Shown here: piece after piece, positions 48,724-58,383 of the stretch | How the letters are laid out: the number at the start of each line of letters is the position of its first letter | Position numbering within the stretch: position 1 is the stretch's first letter | Origin: Pelagomonas calceolata | Taxonomy: Eukaryota > Sar > Pelagophyceae > Pelagomonadales > Pelagomonadaceae | DNA: 64,000 nt | NCBI GenBank assembly: GCA_918797485.1 | Contig: CAKKNE010000002.1 | Span: 4,740,501-4,804,500 of the forward strand | Reading direction: 5' to 3' | Notes under the pieces: generated by a model | Told to the model about the DNA's origin: nothing | The model's database searches: none | What the model saw: only the letters and a program-made list of their open reading frames with translations | Translations under genes and position numbers: made by a program

Positions 48724-49401
48724 ATGGCGTCGAGGCTGATTTTCGCACAGGTGACGCTCGGCGCGATGGAGCGGGTCATGGCCGGCGAGTACGAGTACGA
48801 CACCATCAAACAGCACGAGTACGGGACCGTAGGTACCTCCGGTACCGTGGGAACCCTCATTTCACGTACGGAATTCACGACGGAATCAGTTTTAACCTTC
48901 GACGCGTACCACGCCGTCTGCCTCGAGGACCTCGTGGCCTCGCGCGAGGCGTGCGGGGCGGCCTGGGCGGCCGCCGCCGCGACGTTGTTTGGCAAAGGCC
49001 CCTGGGGGATTTTGTTCGGCGAGCGCGTCGCGAACGCGACGTGCGCCGGGGACGCGAGCCCCGTCGAACCGCACCACCGGGGACATCTCCGGGCCCTCGT
49101 GCGCGCCAACGACGCGGCGCTCTTCGGGGGCCGCCTCGCGGCCGTCCAGCGGCGCGTCGCGGCGCGCGGCTGCGGCGGCGAGTGGACCACGCCCGCGCCG
49201 ACGCCCGCGCCGGCGCCCGCGACCCCGGCGTCGATGGACGGCCGGACGCCCGCGCGCCGCCAAGCGGACTACGCGCTCCGGGAACCTCATGCGGAGGCTG
49301 GCCAGACTGATATGGTGACAGGCCCGAGAACCGCACGAAGAACCCACGTTGCTTTGCCTAGAGCTAGGCCGCCTAGCCACCACGACCGCCTCCTTGCGTG
49401 A
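48724..49401 (+). CDS. Unknown protein; exon structure uncertain
   Basis: 225 residues if the ATG at 48724 is used. That ATG lies inside the 3' end of an introner-like sequence ending GATTTTCGCACAG, so a spliced start is more likely: ATG 48666, exon to 48695, intron 48696-48750 (55 bp), then VTLGAMERVMAG in frame. Either way the main part reads YEYDTIKQHEYGTVGTSG, FDAYHAVCLEDLVASREACG and GPWGILFGERVANATC with a few cysteines, then an Ala/Pro hinge (TPAPTPAPAPATPAS) and a basic tail. It may be a lumenal protein. I recognise no family. Confidence 0.4.
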   Translation: MASRLIFAQVTLGAMERVMAGEYEYDTIKQHEYGTVGTSGTVGTLISRTEFTTESVLTFDAYHAVCLEDLVASREACGAAWAAAAATLFGKGPWGILFGERVANATCAGDASPVEPHHRGHLRALVRANDAALFGGRLAAVQRRVAARGCGGEWTTPAPTPAPAPATPASMDGRTPARRQADYALREPHAEAGQTDMVTGPRTARRTHVALPRARPPSHHDRLLA

Positions 49402-49512
49402 CCGCGCCCGCCCCGCCCCCGCCCTCATTATGGGCCTCATACGCGTTCTATTCGCGTTCCCTCCCTAGGCTAAGTCTATCGAGCAGGCCTCTTACGGCAG
49501 GAGGGGACGCGC

Positions 49513-50610
49513 CTATCGAGGGATTTCGACGACGACGCACGTCATGTTGTCCCCCCCAATACCTCTGGTTTCGCGAGGGTTCGTCGCGATGCACCGGTCG
49601 AACACGGCCTCGCAGATCTTCGACAATTGCGGTTCTCGACCCGCACCCCGCTCCGCCTGGATGCGAGTCCGCACGAAGTCCACGGCCTCTTGGTTGGACA
49701 GGACGTCCCAGACGCCGTCACAGGCGACGATGAAGAACTCGTCTTTGGGATCGAGCGTATGCTTCAGGACGTCGGGCTCCGCCGTGATGATCTGCGCCTC
49801 CGGGGGTAATTCGGGAGACTGCTTGTACTTGAGGTCGCCGATCGACCGCGACAGGTTCAAATTGCCGTTGACGCGGAAGAAGCCGTTCGTGGCCTCGACG
49901 AAGCCGCCCGCCTTCGTAATTCGCGTCGACTCGATTTCACTGTTGGGCTTGTGGTCGAAAGATAGAGGGATGGCCACGCCGTCCCGACAGACCACAGCGC
50001 GAGAATCCCCCGCGTTCGCGCACCACAGCGTATCTGACGTGGCGGCTACGACCACCGACGTACAGCCCGCCTGCAAAGGGTGGTCCGGCAGCGAACATTG
50101 GGGCCGCTGCTCGACCTCTTGCTGGGGCTCTTCCTCATCTCCAGATTGACGGGCGTTCGACGCGGCGATCATCTGCTGGAAGAGGGCAAAGGCTTCTTTT
50201 ACTGAGACCTTCTCGCCTTCTTCCTCCTCCTCCTGTTGCGGTGCGTTTTGGAGCTGGCCGGGCGCCGTGGCGCCGTTCTTGAGAGAAGCGAGTTCGGGCT
50301 GGTTCTCCGGTAAGCGCAATCGCTCATCCATGCGGTGGAACAATTTCTTAAGTGCTTGTTCGGGATTCTCTCCCCAATTCTCGGGGAAGTCCTCGGCCAT
50401 GTGCCTTGCCACGTATCTTGCAACTTCCGCGCCGCCGTGCCCGTCAAACACGCCGTACAACGTCGCGCCGGCCTTTTCCGTTCCAACGATGTGCGCGTCT
50501 TCCATGGATCGACGCCAGCCCTGCATGCTCGACGCGCCGTGGCGTAATCTTGATGTGGCGCCGTCCTCGGACTCCTTGAGCGTGATGGGGGCGCTGAGGT
50601 AGGCGCCCAT
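49513..50610 (-). CDS. PP2C (PPM) Ser/Thr phosphatase, myristoylation signal
   Basis: 365 residues. PPM motifs in order: RRSMEDAH (33-40, metal Asp D38 and Glu E37), VFDGHGG (54-60), AGCTSVVVAA, WCANAGDSRAV, LSFDHKPNSEIES, LNLSRSIGDLKYK, ADPDV-type AEPDV, FFIVACDGVWDVLSNQEAV with catalytic Asp, and GGDNMTCVVVEI with the last metal Asp. The active site looks complete. An acidic Gln/Glu insert (residues 125-175) expands the flap. The N-terminus MGAYLSAP is a plausible N-myristoylation site (G2, small residue at 6), as in the plant and human PP2C alpha/beta group, suggesting membrane association. The start ATG at 50610 is well placed. Confidence 0.93.
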   Translation of the reverse strand: MGAYLSAPITLKESEDGATSRLRHGASSMQGWRRSMEDAHIVGTEKAGATLYGVFDGHGGAEVARYVARHMAEDFPENWGENPEQALKKLFHRMDERLRLPENQPELASLKNGATAPGQLQNAPQQEEEEEGEKVSVKEAFALFQQMIAASNARQSGDEEEPQQEVEQRPQCSLPDHPLQAGCTSVVVAATSDTLWCANAGDSRAVVCRDGVAIPLSFDHKPNSEIESTRITKAGGFVEATNGFFRVNGNLNLSRSIGDLKYKQSPELPPEAQIITAEPDVLKHTLDPKDEFFIVACDGVWDVLSNQEAVDFVRTRIQAERGAGREPQLSKICEAVFDRCIATNPRETRGIGGDNMTCVVVEIPR

Positions 50611-51034
50611 CTTTATTTATGCGTCGCGTGTGTGGCCGTGAATCCACGGGGTTCTATTTGTTTACTGGCCGCGCAAATATAGATGCGGTGTGCGCGGCAG
50701 CTTATGGAGGTGCACAGCGCAGTGTTTTGAGAGCTGACAAACTATGATCTGTCAACGAGGCGGGCGCACGCGCACGTCCGTAAAAACCAGTGTTGGCATA
50801 ACGGTACCGCTAGTGAAGCCCACTAGAAATCGAAACGTGTGCTCATGCCCCGTACCGTTACACGGGGCACACAGGCGTACTCGGGGGAGTTTGCCGAGCT
50901 GGTTCTGCTTAGAAGGAGGTATGCTGTTATGAAAGACGCGGCCCGCGCCCGCCGCCGGATGACCAGGGCGCCGCCCACTAGTCCTATCACCGCAACACGA
51001 CGCTCGTACCATAATAAAACTCCCTAAAACTAAA
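50611..51034. other. Intergenic region between two minus-strand genes
   Basis: 424 bp upstream of the PP2C gene and downstream of the 5-phosphatase stop. A short open frame at 50744-50932 has no protein character. The PP2C promoter is presumably here; no motif stands out. Confidence 0.5.
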
Positions 51035-52384
51035 TTACATGAGCGCACAGACCTCCGACTTCTCGGGCGCCGCCTTGCGCGCAAAGCCGGCGGGCGACCG
51101 CGCCGCGGGGTCGACGGCTAAAGCGACGGTCGCCGCGACGGGCCGGTGGTCCGACCATCTTAAGTCAGCCACGGACTCATACTCTAAAATAGCGGCGCAC
51201 TCCTTCGAGGCGACCAGCACCCGATCGGTCCACGAGGGCACCCTTCGTTTTTCCGACGTGTCGTAGACGTCGCTGCGCTTGTCGAACTTGTACGTTGGCG
51301 GGAAGGCGCGTTCTGCTTCTACAAAACCAGCGAAGGCGTCTCCCTGTCTCCGCGCGTTATCCAACTGGTCCCTGGCTTTCAACAGATGCAGGTCATTTGC
51401 AGCCAGAGCGTTATCGGCGTCCTCTCTTGATAAATCAACTCTATAGTTCAGGTCCCCGCTCCAGACGACCGCATCGAAGGCCTGGCGCAACCTGTCGCCG
51501 CCCTCGATACTGTCATCGAGGAAACCTGGTGCCAGTACTTTGGCCAAGCCACTCGAGATACTATGAAACTCAGCATTCCTCTCCTTGACCTTGTGCTGGT
51601 GGGCACACAAATGCGCCGCGACGAAACACACGTCCAAACCACCGATTTTCAAGGCAATCCCGATGCCGCCTTTGTTGCCCATCTTCGCGCCTTCGACGCC
51701 CAGTCCCGTCGCGACCGCCGACGTGGCGACGTTGCTGATGTATCCTTGTATAGATACATGGGCAAACACGACGCCGTGGGTGGCCTGTAAAGCGTGCGAC
51801 GCCACGACGCTGTAGGCGGGTCCTAAACAACTTTGTAAGGTAGCCGTCCACTCTCGCTTCGACGGGTTCGCCACACTATTTAAAATGGACCGTTCGCACT
51901 CCTGGCAGCCGACGTGGATCAGGTGGAAGCGGTCCGGGACGAGTAGTTGACTCTCAAGACCGTCCGCAGTTATCTCCTTGGCCTGCTGGTTCCAGGTGAC
52001 GCAGCGCGCGCGTATCCTTCCGTTCCGCAACTCCTCCTCTAATAAATCAGCTCGGATGGTCCGCCTCCACCGATCAAAGGCGCCGGCCCGCGACACCCGC
52101 CCCCACCGACTCACGGCGACGGTCACGAGCTTCCTAGCTCTCGCACGGCTTGCGACGTCCTCCTCCGACGGGATCGTCGTAGCATGCGAAGGGAGTAATG
52201 ACCTAACGTCGTCGGCCGTCGCTCCGGGTGCTACGCCGAAGCGCCGCTCCCGCCCCGTAGACACCTCGCGCGCCACGACAAACCGCTGGGCGTGGACCTT
52301 GTCGTCCACGACCGTGACCAACAGGTCCTGGCCTTGTTGCGTGTGGGCGAACTGGTCCACCAAAGTGCCGGCGGCGGCCGTCAT
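51035..52384 (-). CDS. Inositol polyphosphate 5-phosphatase with CaaX terminus
   Basis: 449 residues. Residues 105-420 are an IPPc catalytic domain: RCVTWNQQAKEI, HVGCQECERS (catalytic QE), GAKMGNKGGIGIALKI, FVAAHLCAHQHKVKERNAEF, VVWSGDLNYRVDLS, PPTYKFDKRSDVYDTSEK, RRVPSWTDRVLV and LRWSDHRPVAATV. All metal and phosphate contacts are present. The enzyme removes the 5-phosphate of PI(4,5)P2, PI(3,4,5)P3 or soluble inositol phosphates. The protein ends CALM, a CaaX box predicted to be farnesylated, which would tether it to membranes as in animal INPP5E and type I enzymes. The N-terminal 100 residues (QGQDLLVTVVDDKVHAQRF) resemble a PH-like or ubiquitin-like module. Confidence 0.92.
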   Translation of the reverse strand: MTAAAGTLVDQFAHTQQGQDLLVTVVDDKVHAQRFVVAREVSTGRERRFGVAPGATADDVRSLLPSHATTIPSEEDVASRARARKLVTVAVSRWGRVSRAGAFDRWRRTIRADLLEEELRNGRIRARCVTWNQQAKEITADGLESQLLVPDRFHLIHVGCQECERSILNSVANPSKREWTATLQSCLGPAYSVVASHALQATHGVVFAHVSIQGYISNVATSAVATGLGVEGAKMGNKGGIGIALKIGGLDVCFVAAHLCAHQHKVKERNAEFHSISSGLAKVLAPGFLDDSIEGGDRLRQAFDAVVWSGDLNYRVDLSREDADNALAANDLHLLKARDQLDNARRQGDAFAGFVEAERAFPPTYKFDKRSDVYDTSEKRRVPSWTDRVLVASKECAAILEYESVADLRWSDHRPVAATVALAVDPAARSPAGFARKAAPEKSEVCALM

Positions 52385-52793
52385 GGCTGCTGGCGCGATG
52401 GGTCCACTGGTGCAGCTGGCGGGCGAGGACCGCTGTGGTACGAGCCGTTCGGCTCACAGCCCCATAGCACACGCCGGGGCAGCAGTGCGGCGTCGAGCGC
52501 GGCCAACGCCTGGCAGGCTCCAACTGCTAGTGCCTCGACCGCTTAGCTCCACAGGGCAGCGGTCCACGGCATTGCCGACCGCTCCCAGGGCCGCCGAGGC
52601 GGTGGCGGGACGCGTCGCGCCGATAGTAGGCTAGAGCATTTCGTGCTGGGCACCTGCCATTTTGGTCGCGCGCGGCGTGCGCGCGCGGAGGGCAGCCGAG
52701 GCGGTCGACGCAAACGGAACGGCCGTTCCTCCGAATTTGTTGAGACAGCCGCGCCAGCGCCAGGGACAAAAGCGGGCAGCCCCACTGAGCACG
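52385..52793. promoter_or_regulatory. Head-to-head intergenic region (5-phosphatase / KAP3)
   Basis: 409 bp between divergent starts. The KAP3 frame is open through the last 130 bp but begins with a non-ATG codon at 52662. No motif stands out. Confidence 0.45.
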
Positions 52794-55094
52794 ATGCCCC
52801 GCCGCGACGACGAGGAGGAGAACGAGACGCGAGCGAAGCGCAAGGTCCACCCCGGCTTGATCGAGGCGGACAACGAGGAGGTGGCCATCGTGGTGCATTT
52901 CGAAACTTCCGAGCCACCGTCGAAGCTCCGGACGCCGCACGTGCGCCGGTTGCGACTGAAGACGCTCGATGAACGGTCAGATCCGGAAAAGATCGCCGAC
53001 GACGTCATGCGCAAGTGCAAATACATTCCTTCGTCCAAGCGAAGAGTCGTGGAAATGCTCGTGGCCAATCTGCAAGACCACCTCGCGAGGAATGATGATG
53101 CGAGGCAGAACGCCCAGGATGCGAGGGAGCGACGGCGACGGAAGGAGACGAACACGAGCGAGCGGGCGTCGATCGACGACGTCGATGACTATGTGGAGTT
53201 ACTTTACGAGGGTGATATCGACACGAAGATCAAAGGGACTTCTCTGGTACTGTCTCTTTGTGGCCGAGTCGGTGATTTGGAACATCTCGTACAGCATCAA
53301 ACGTTGATGGGCGCTCTCGCTCGAGTCCTGCAGGAAGACGGTAAGAAGTCGACGGAGGTCGCGTACAACGTCCTCCGCGTGTTTCTCTCGTTTTCTAATT
53401 TTGTCGAGATGCACCAGTTACTTGCCCAACATAGAGTTGGAAGCGTCTGTCTCGAGGTCGTCGCGTTCGAGACGGACCGCATCACACATCACTCAAAAGA
53501 AAGTGAGAAGAGGGAGCTGGAGCGAGCGAGACACAACGAGATGAAGGAATCATCAGATAAGGATGAAAGGCGCGCTAGACGCGCGCGACAAAGATCGGAT
53601 AAGGCGTTGTATGTGGCTCTCCACGTGTTGCTGAATTTGGGCGAGGATAGCGGTGTCGAGCACAAGATGGTCCGGCGACGATTAGTTCATCATTTAGCTT
53701 CTATCTTAACGCACGCGACGTCCGCACCTTTGTTAGTGCTGACAGCTGTATTCTTAACGCGACTCGCAAGATACGCGGAAAATAAGGACACGATGGTCAA
53801 GCTCGACGTCTCTGGTAGAGGTGCGAGATTCCTAGGCTGCGGGCATCGGGATTTAGTTGTGTCGTTACTACGGTTGTCGGCGAACTTGAGCTTCGACAAG
53901 GACGCGCGCGAGCAGATGGTCTCGCGGTCCTACGTTCCGACGCTGGTCAAATTACTCAAGGAACATCATAGATACCGGGGGCCCTCTCTGAAAGTACTGT
54001 ACCATTTGTCAGCGGACGACCGGTGTCGGGGGATGTTCGCGTACGCGGGAGCGGTTCCCATTATTTTGCAGCTGGTCCTGAAGTTCCCCCCAGATAGGTG
54101 TGTGGCTCGGGAATTAGCTGCTTTGATTTGCAATTTGACCTTGCACGCGTCCTGTGCGGAGATCCTTTGCAGTCAACAACGAGGCTTGACCGCATTAATT
54201 GATCGGATCTCGTCGACGCAAGACGCGCCACTCGCGAAAACTTTGAGGAATTTGACGCAGTGGTCTCTCATAGAACAAGAGAACAATAACCTAGATGTCT
54301 CGCAATACAAGCGGCGAGGTCTGTGGGCGCGGCACGTCGACAACATCGTGTCGTTAGCGAAAAAAGCCGATGATCGGCACGATTTACTAGTGGAAGCCTT
54401 GGGCGCCCTAGGTAATCTGACGCAATACGACTTGCCGCGAGCTACGACCTGGAAGGATTTGGTCGACGACCACGACCTGTGCGGCTTCTTAGCTCGACTG
54501 TTAACGCCGGGCTTCGCGAGGCACGACGTCGTGCTGGAGGTGGTCAATGTTGTATCAGCAATGGCCGCCGACGAAGGGGCTGGTAGTGTCGTAGCGTCGT
54601 CCGGTCTAGCTAGGGCATTGGAAGAGGTCTGGCGGGACAAAGCGGACGACGCCGAGGTCGTTCTGCAATTGCTCGTCGCCTACGGGAAGCTCTTCGCCTT
54701 CAAGAGCGTGCACGACGAGTTGCTCTACAATTCTAGGGTGTTACTAGATGTGATGGACTGCCTGGAAAATGAGAATCCCGTCATTGCTCACAGAGCGGAC
54801 GCTTGTCTAGACTTGGTCTGCGAGCACGACCGGCAGGCTGATGGAGACTTCGGTGATTTGGGTAGTCAAGTGCGCAAGAGGCGCTTCCAGTCGTTCAACA
54901 AGGCGTACCTCCAGAAGACGGAATTGTCGACAGGGGTCTATGGGAGGCGGAACTACCCGTCGCCCTCCAATAGCGATGGCGAGTCGGAGTCGGCATCGCC
55001 GACGCCCTATAAACGAGGCGAGGCCAAGTACTCGGACTCGGACTCGCAGGAGGAGAAGTACGACGACTCGGGCGAGGGCAAAGGATGGGACTAG
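52794..55094 (+). CDS. KIFAP3: Kinesin-2 accessory subunit KAP3
   Basis: 766 residues from the ATG at 52794 (MPRRDDEEENET). The N-terminal block (RKVHPGLIEADNEEVAIVVH, then LRLKTLDERSDPEKIADDVM, KCKYIPSSKRRVVEMLVANL) matches the signature start of kinesin-associated protein 3. The rest is armadillo repeats: SLVLSLCGRVGDLEHLVQHQ, LGALARV-type helices, VALHVLLNLGEDSGVEHKMV, LLRLSANLSFDKDAREQMV, KVLYHLSADDRCRGMFAYAG and so on to about residue 690. The acidic/serine tail is not conserved. KAP3 links the kinesin-2 heavy chains to intraflagellar-transport trains, so the organism, or its recent relatives, should build flagella. No intron. The last bases before the stop are followed by GACGCGATGGCGTAAG, an introner core fragment. 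Confidence 0.88.
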   Translation: MPRRDDEEENETRAKRKVHPGLIEADNEEVAIVVHFETSEPPSKLRTPHVRRLRLKTLDERSDPEKIADDVMRKCKYIPSSKRRVVEMLVANLQDHLARNDDARQNAQDARERRRRKETNTSERASIDDVDDYVELLYEGDIDTKIKGTSLVLSLCGRVGDLEHLVQHQTLMGALARVLQEDGKKSTEVAYNVLRVFLSFSNFVEMHQLLAQHRVGSVCLEVVAFETDRITHHSKESEKRELERARHNEMKESSDKDERRARRARQRSDKALYVALHVLLNLGEDSGVEHKMVRRRLVHHLASILTHATSAPLLVLTAVFLTRLARYAENKDTMVKLDVSGRGARFLGCGHRDLVVSLLRLSANLSFDKDAREQMVSRSYVPTLVKLLKEHHRYRGPSLKVLYHLSADDRCRGMFAYAGAVPIILQLVLKFPPDRCVARELAALICNLTLHASCAEILCSQQRGLTALIDRISSTQDAPLAKTLRNLTQWSLIEQENNNLDVSQYKRRGLWARHVDNIVSLAKKADDRHDLLVEALGALGNLTQYDLPRATTWKDLVDDHDLCGFLARLLTPGFARHDVVLEVVNVVSAMAADEGAGSVVASSGLARALEEVWRDKADDAEVVLQLLVAYGKLFAFKSVHDELLYNSRVLLDVMDCLENENPVIAHRADACLDLVCEHDRQADGDFGDLGSQVRKRRFQSFNKAYLQKTELSTGVYGRRNYPSPSNSDGESESASPTPYKRGEAKYSDSDSQEEKYDDSGEGKGWD

Positions 55095-55183
55095 ACGCGA
55101 TGGCGTAAGTTAAATACAACATATACGTTAAATAGCCGCGGCCGTGTATGTGGTGGCCGCGTCGGCGCCGTCCGGGGCGCCGC

Positions 55184-56743
55184 TCAGAGCTCGCGCTCAG
55201 CGCCGCTCGTCAGGCCCAGCCGCTCGGCGGCCTCCTCCTTGCGCTGCCTGATCAAATTGCGCCGCTTCCTATCCCGCCTTGCCCGAATTTTACTGAACTC
55301 GGGGTATTCGGTGGCCAAAGGACAGCCCAGGCAACCGTTGGTGGGACAGTTGCCGCACGCTTTACCGTTGACGCGATCACCCACACCGAACATGGGGCAA
55401 TCTTCGCACTCGTTCGACGGGCAGTTGTTGCACCGCAGCATAGAATTCGTCGAGATGTCCTGCGACTGGCCGCCTCCTTCCGCATATAAGAACCCATCAT
55501 TACCGACCAAACGAGACTTGAAATTGTACGCCGTCATCACCTCGGCCCTTTCCTGCTCCAACCTCACCAACTCGTCCCAGGGCACGAAGTGGATGCACGA
55601 CACGGGACAGGTCGAAATGGCCTCCGTAATCGTCTCTTCGTCTTCACCCTCTTGGTTGAAGACCCGAGCGCGGCCGTGGTCGTCGGTCATCTGAAATGTC
55701 GAAGGCGCGATGCCGGCGCATAATGTACAGCCGACGCACGTCGCCTCGTCGACGTACGTCATTCTAGCGGTTTCGGTTATTGGATCTCCATCTTCATCCA
55801 CCTCGATGAGCTCGTGGGACGGCACGACGCCTAACCGCTCATCATAAAATTCGATCTCCTCCTCCTCTTGTTCTTCGATGAAATCTAAGAAATCCTCGAC
55901 GTCGACGGCGGCCGTCGGCGCGTTGTCGGCGGCATCGTCGGCGTCTAGAGGCCGGCCGTCGAGGCCGATGACGCGCGGTTCATCGAGGCCCGCCTCCCCG
56001 AGCTGCTCGTCCGTGAGCGCGGACGCGAAGAGGTCCAGCGCGCGCGACGCAGATGCGTCCGGCGGCGCCTCCGAGGGCGCCTCCGACGACGCCCACTCCG
56101 TGTCCCACGAGGCCTCGGAGGGACTGCTGTCCTCCCAAGTCGTGAGCGCGTCAAGCGCGGCGTCGACGCGGCCGCCGAGCTGCGGCGTGTACGGCTCCGG
56201 GTCCGCCGCGAGCGCGTCCAGGGCCGCGTCGACGCGATCGCCGAGCGGCGGCTTATAGCTGTCGGCCGGCGCGTCCCAGGCGCCCGGCGTGGCTTCCGGC
56301 AGCGCGCCGTCGACGCGACCACCAAGCGCTGGCGTGACGCCCTCGTCCGGGCCGTCCAGCGGCAGGAACGGCGCCTCGGCGCCGGCCACGAGCGCCTCGA
56401 GCGCCACGTCGGCCGCTATCGCCTCGGCGGTGCGGACGTCGCCGTAGAACGGATGCACCGTGGTGGGCTTCTCGTACCCATCCTCTATCACATTATAATA
56501 GGTATAGGTGCCACCTTCGTCCCAGACCTCCCAGCCGCTCGGCAGGTTCTCCTGGGGGTCGGTCACGCCCGGCGGCAGCGAGTGCAATCGGTGTTGCACT
56601 CTGTGCCGCCGTCGGTCGCACGACGCGTCCCAGCGGTGCCTGCTGGACACTCTGATTGCTGGTGCAAGCCATCCATGCGCGGACGCGACGAGGTAGGCGC
56701 CGGCGAACTCGAGGAGGCGATTACGTCGCCTACCGATCTTCAT
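55184..56743 (-). CDS. WW + 4Fe-4S ferredoxin-like protein, probably plastid
   Basis: 519 residues from the ATG at 56743. The start (MKIGRRRNRLLEFAGAYLVA, then SAHGWLAP) reads as a signal peptide followed by an Ala/aromatic site, a plausible bipartite plastid presequence of heterokonts, though the usual ASA-F motif is imperfect. Residues 65-100 look like a WW domain (LPSGWEVWDEGGTYTYYNV, then KPTTVHPF). Residues 100-230 are acidic with four copies of LGGRVDAALDAL. Residues 325-395 carry a ferredoxin domain: DEATCVGCTLCAGIAPSTF, GRARVFNQ and ISTCPVSCIHFV, as in chloroplast DnaJ-ferredoxin proteins. The C-terminal part has a paired CxxCPSNxCxxCPM / CxxCPTNGCxxCPL motif. It probably carries iron-sulphur clusters; partner unknown. 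Confidence 0.75.
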   Translation of the reverse strand: MKIGRRRNRLLEFAGAYLVASAHGWLAPAIRVSSRHRWDASCDRRRHRVQHRLHSLPPGVTDPQENLPSGWEVWDEGGTYTYYNVIEDGYEKPTTVHPFYGDVRTAEAIAADVALEALVAGAEAPFLPLDGPDEGVTPALGGRVDGALPEATPGAWDAPADSYKPPLGDRVDAALDALAADPEPYTPQLGGRVDAALDALTTWEDSSPSEASWDTEWASSEAPSEAPPDASASRALDLFASALTDEQLGEAGLDEPRVIGLDGRPLDADDAADNAPTAAVDVEDFLDFIEEQEEEEIEFYDERLGVVPSHELIEVDEDGDPITETARMTYVDEATCVGCTLCAGIAPSTFQMTDDHGRARVFNQEGEDEETITEAISTCPVSCIHFVPWDELVRLEQERAEVMTAYNFKSRLVGNDGFLYAEGGGQSQDISTNSMLRCNNCPSNECEDCPMFGVGDRVNGKACGNCPTNGCLGCPLATEYPEFSKIRARRDRKRRNLIRQRKEEAAERLGLTSGAEREL

Positions 56744-56899
56744 TGCACAGGCAACTCGCACGCTCAAGCCTCTATGAAGTAGAGCTTCTTCTTATCTACT
56801 CCTTTGATGCATTATGCAATCCATGGCAGCGCTTCGAGTGGCCGCGTCATCGATCTCGGGAAAAATCATACTCTAGCTTCCCCCACTAGAAAAATAGAC

Positions 56900-57925
56900 T
56901 TAGTCGTAGTACCAGTCCGCCGCCTTCCGGTGGTGTTTCCGCTCTTCGGCAGTCAGTCCCGACGACCAGCGCAGCCCGAGGTCGGGGTCCTTGGGCTCGG
57001 CCGGGTCCTCGCGAACCAGTCCCAACGAAACCTTCTGGGACTCGGCCCGCCACTTCGGGGGCGGGCCCGTGCCCGTTTGACGTAGCCGTCGCAAGACACC
57101 ACTCTTGGACCCGCACCGGCCGCCGGCCGTCCAGACGTAGCCCTCGTCCGCGTCCGATCGGTCCTTGAAGTGGTCGAAGGACGCCTGGTTCGCGGGCGTC
57201 GAGAAGACCTTGGCCTTCGACACTAATCTTGTGGGCGAGTAGGACCAGGGCTGGTCGGGCAGCGGATCTTCTCTGACAGCAGTAGCGTTCGTCTCCGACG
57301 CTTCTCTCGCAAATGCGCTCCACTCCTCCTTCCTCGTCCGACGGCGATGCGAGGATGCGGCCCTAGCTCTGTTTCTCAAGTTCTCGTCAATCAACACAGC
57401 TCTACTTTTCTCGGACCGCTTCCACGCTCGATCGGCCGCCAGAGCCGCCTTCTGCGAAGACATCACTCGGCTCTGGACATGTCTACCATACTTCCTCTGT
57501 CTCGTCGTCGCATACTCGGACTGCGCATGGTAGGTCACCTGAAAGTCGTCATTCTTCAGAACTTTGCGCAAGGTCGCGATCGCCGCCCTTAGTGCGCGCA
57601 TGTCCTCCAACATAGGAAACCGGGCGTGACTCTTCTCGCACGTCGACCAGATGTCCTCTTCACTGGACGTGGGAGCCAGAGAGCCTTCAAGGGCCTTTTC
57701 CAACTCATTAAGTATCTTCTGGCCCTCTTCAGCATTATTGACGCACCTCGCCTTATGCAATAATTGGTCGATCTTCTTCCGGCGCTGCGCCTCGCGCCGC
57801 TTCTCCTCAATAACATTGTAGTTGGCCCAGCCGATCGCTCGGCCCTTGCGCAACTTGTAGTCCGCGCTTTGTTCGCAAAAAACGGGCACGCGGCGCTTGC
57901 CGTCGCCTCCGTAATACCGCGGCAT
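56900..57925 (-). CDS. Basic coiled-coil protein of unknown function
   Basis: 341 residues from the ATG at 57925 (MPRYYGGDGKRRVPVFCEQS). The chain is highly charged and helical: EEKRREAQRRKKIDQLLHKA, LRAAIATLRKVLKNDDF, AADRAWKRSEKSRAVLIDEN. The C-terminal 120 residues are less charged and contain WSYSPTRLV, YVWTAGGRCGSKS and a closing HHRKAADWYYD. No catalytic motif or membrane span. The frame continues upstream to 58348 without an ATG that makes sense; the sequence there is a tandem repeat with introner cores and is likely 5' UTR. Its neighbours (KAP3, W-rich protein) suggest, weakly, a cytoskeletal role. Confidence 0.6.
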   Translation of the reverse strand: MPRYYGGDGKRRVPVFCEQSADYKLRKGRAIGWANYNVIEEKRREAQRRKKIDQLLHKARCVNNAEEGQKILNELEKALEGSLAPTSSEEDIWSTCEKSHARFPMLEDMRALRAAIATLRKVLKNDDFQVTYHAQSEYATTRQRKYGRHVQSRVMSSQKAALAADRAWKRSEKSRAVLIDENLRNRARAASSHRRRTRKEEWSAFAREASETNATAVREDPLPDQPWSYSPTRLVSKAKVFSTPANQASFDHFKDRSDADEGYVWTAGGRCGSKSGVLRRLRQTGTGPPPKWRAESQKVSLGLVREDPAEPKDPDLGLRWSSGLTAEERKHHRKAADWYYD

Positions 57926-58383
57926 GGCTGGAGCGCTGCGACGGCGTCTTCTGGGTAGCCCTGAGGTGCTGAGTGAAGCCGCAACGCGCCGATGGCGTCT
58001 CCGGGGCAGCCCTGAGGAGGTGCTGAGTGGGCAGCTCTGCTGCAATCGAGAGCGTGTCCCGGTGAAGCGCGGGGTCAGACAGCGTGAGCCGAGAGGCTCC
58101 TCCCTCGCGAGGAGCTTCGGTGCGGCGCGGAGAGCGGCGGACTCGCACTCGGCGCTGCAGCAGAGGCAAAGCTCACAGCGCATTTTCCGGCGAGGGCTGG
58201 CACGAGCCGGTCCGACGCGTGCGCGCGCGGCACGGATCCACCGAGGAGCTTGTGCGTTCCGTGCGGGGTAATACCGTGCGGGGCAGGTTTCATTGTTGTG
58301 GCAGCAGACTTGGAGCGCGCATATTGGGAGCGGGGCAGCCGCAATCATGCTTCAGATACACCGAACGACGTAGTTTGACGACC
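57926..58383. promoter_or_regulatory. Head-to-head intergenic region with duplicated introner-like segment
   Basis: 458 bp between divergent starts. At 57946-58030 an imperfect duplication (GTAGCCCTGAGGTGCTGAGT near 57953, GCAGCCCTGAGGAGGTGCTGAG near 58009) flanks GACGGCGTC and GCCGATGGCGTCTCC cores. It resembles other introners but sits upstream of the minus-strand start, so it may be a 5' UTR intron. Confidence 0.5.

Noticed and set aside
49398-49733. A plus-strand gene antisense to the PP2C 3' end.
   Set aside because: Arg/Pro-rich composition with no motif; the minus strand carries the conserved GGDNMTCVVVE end of PP2C.
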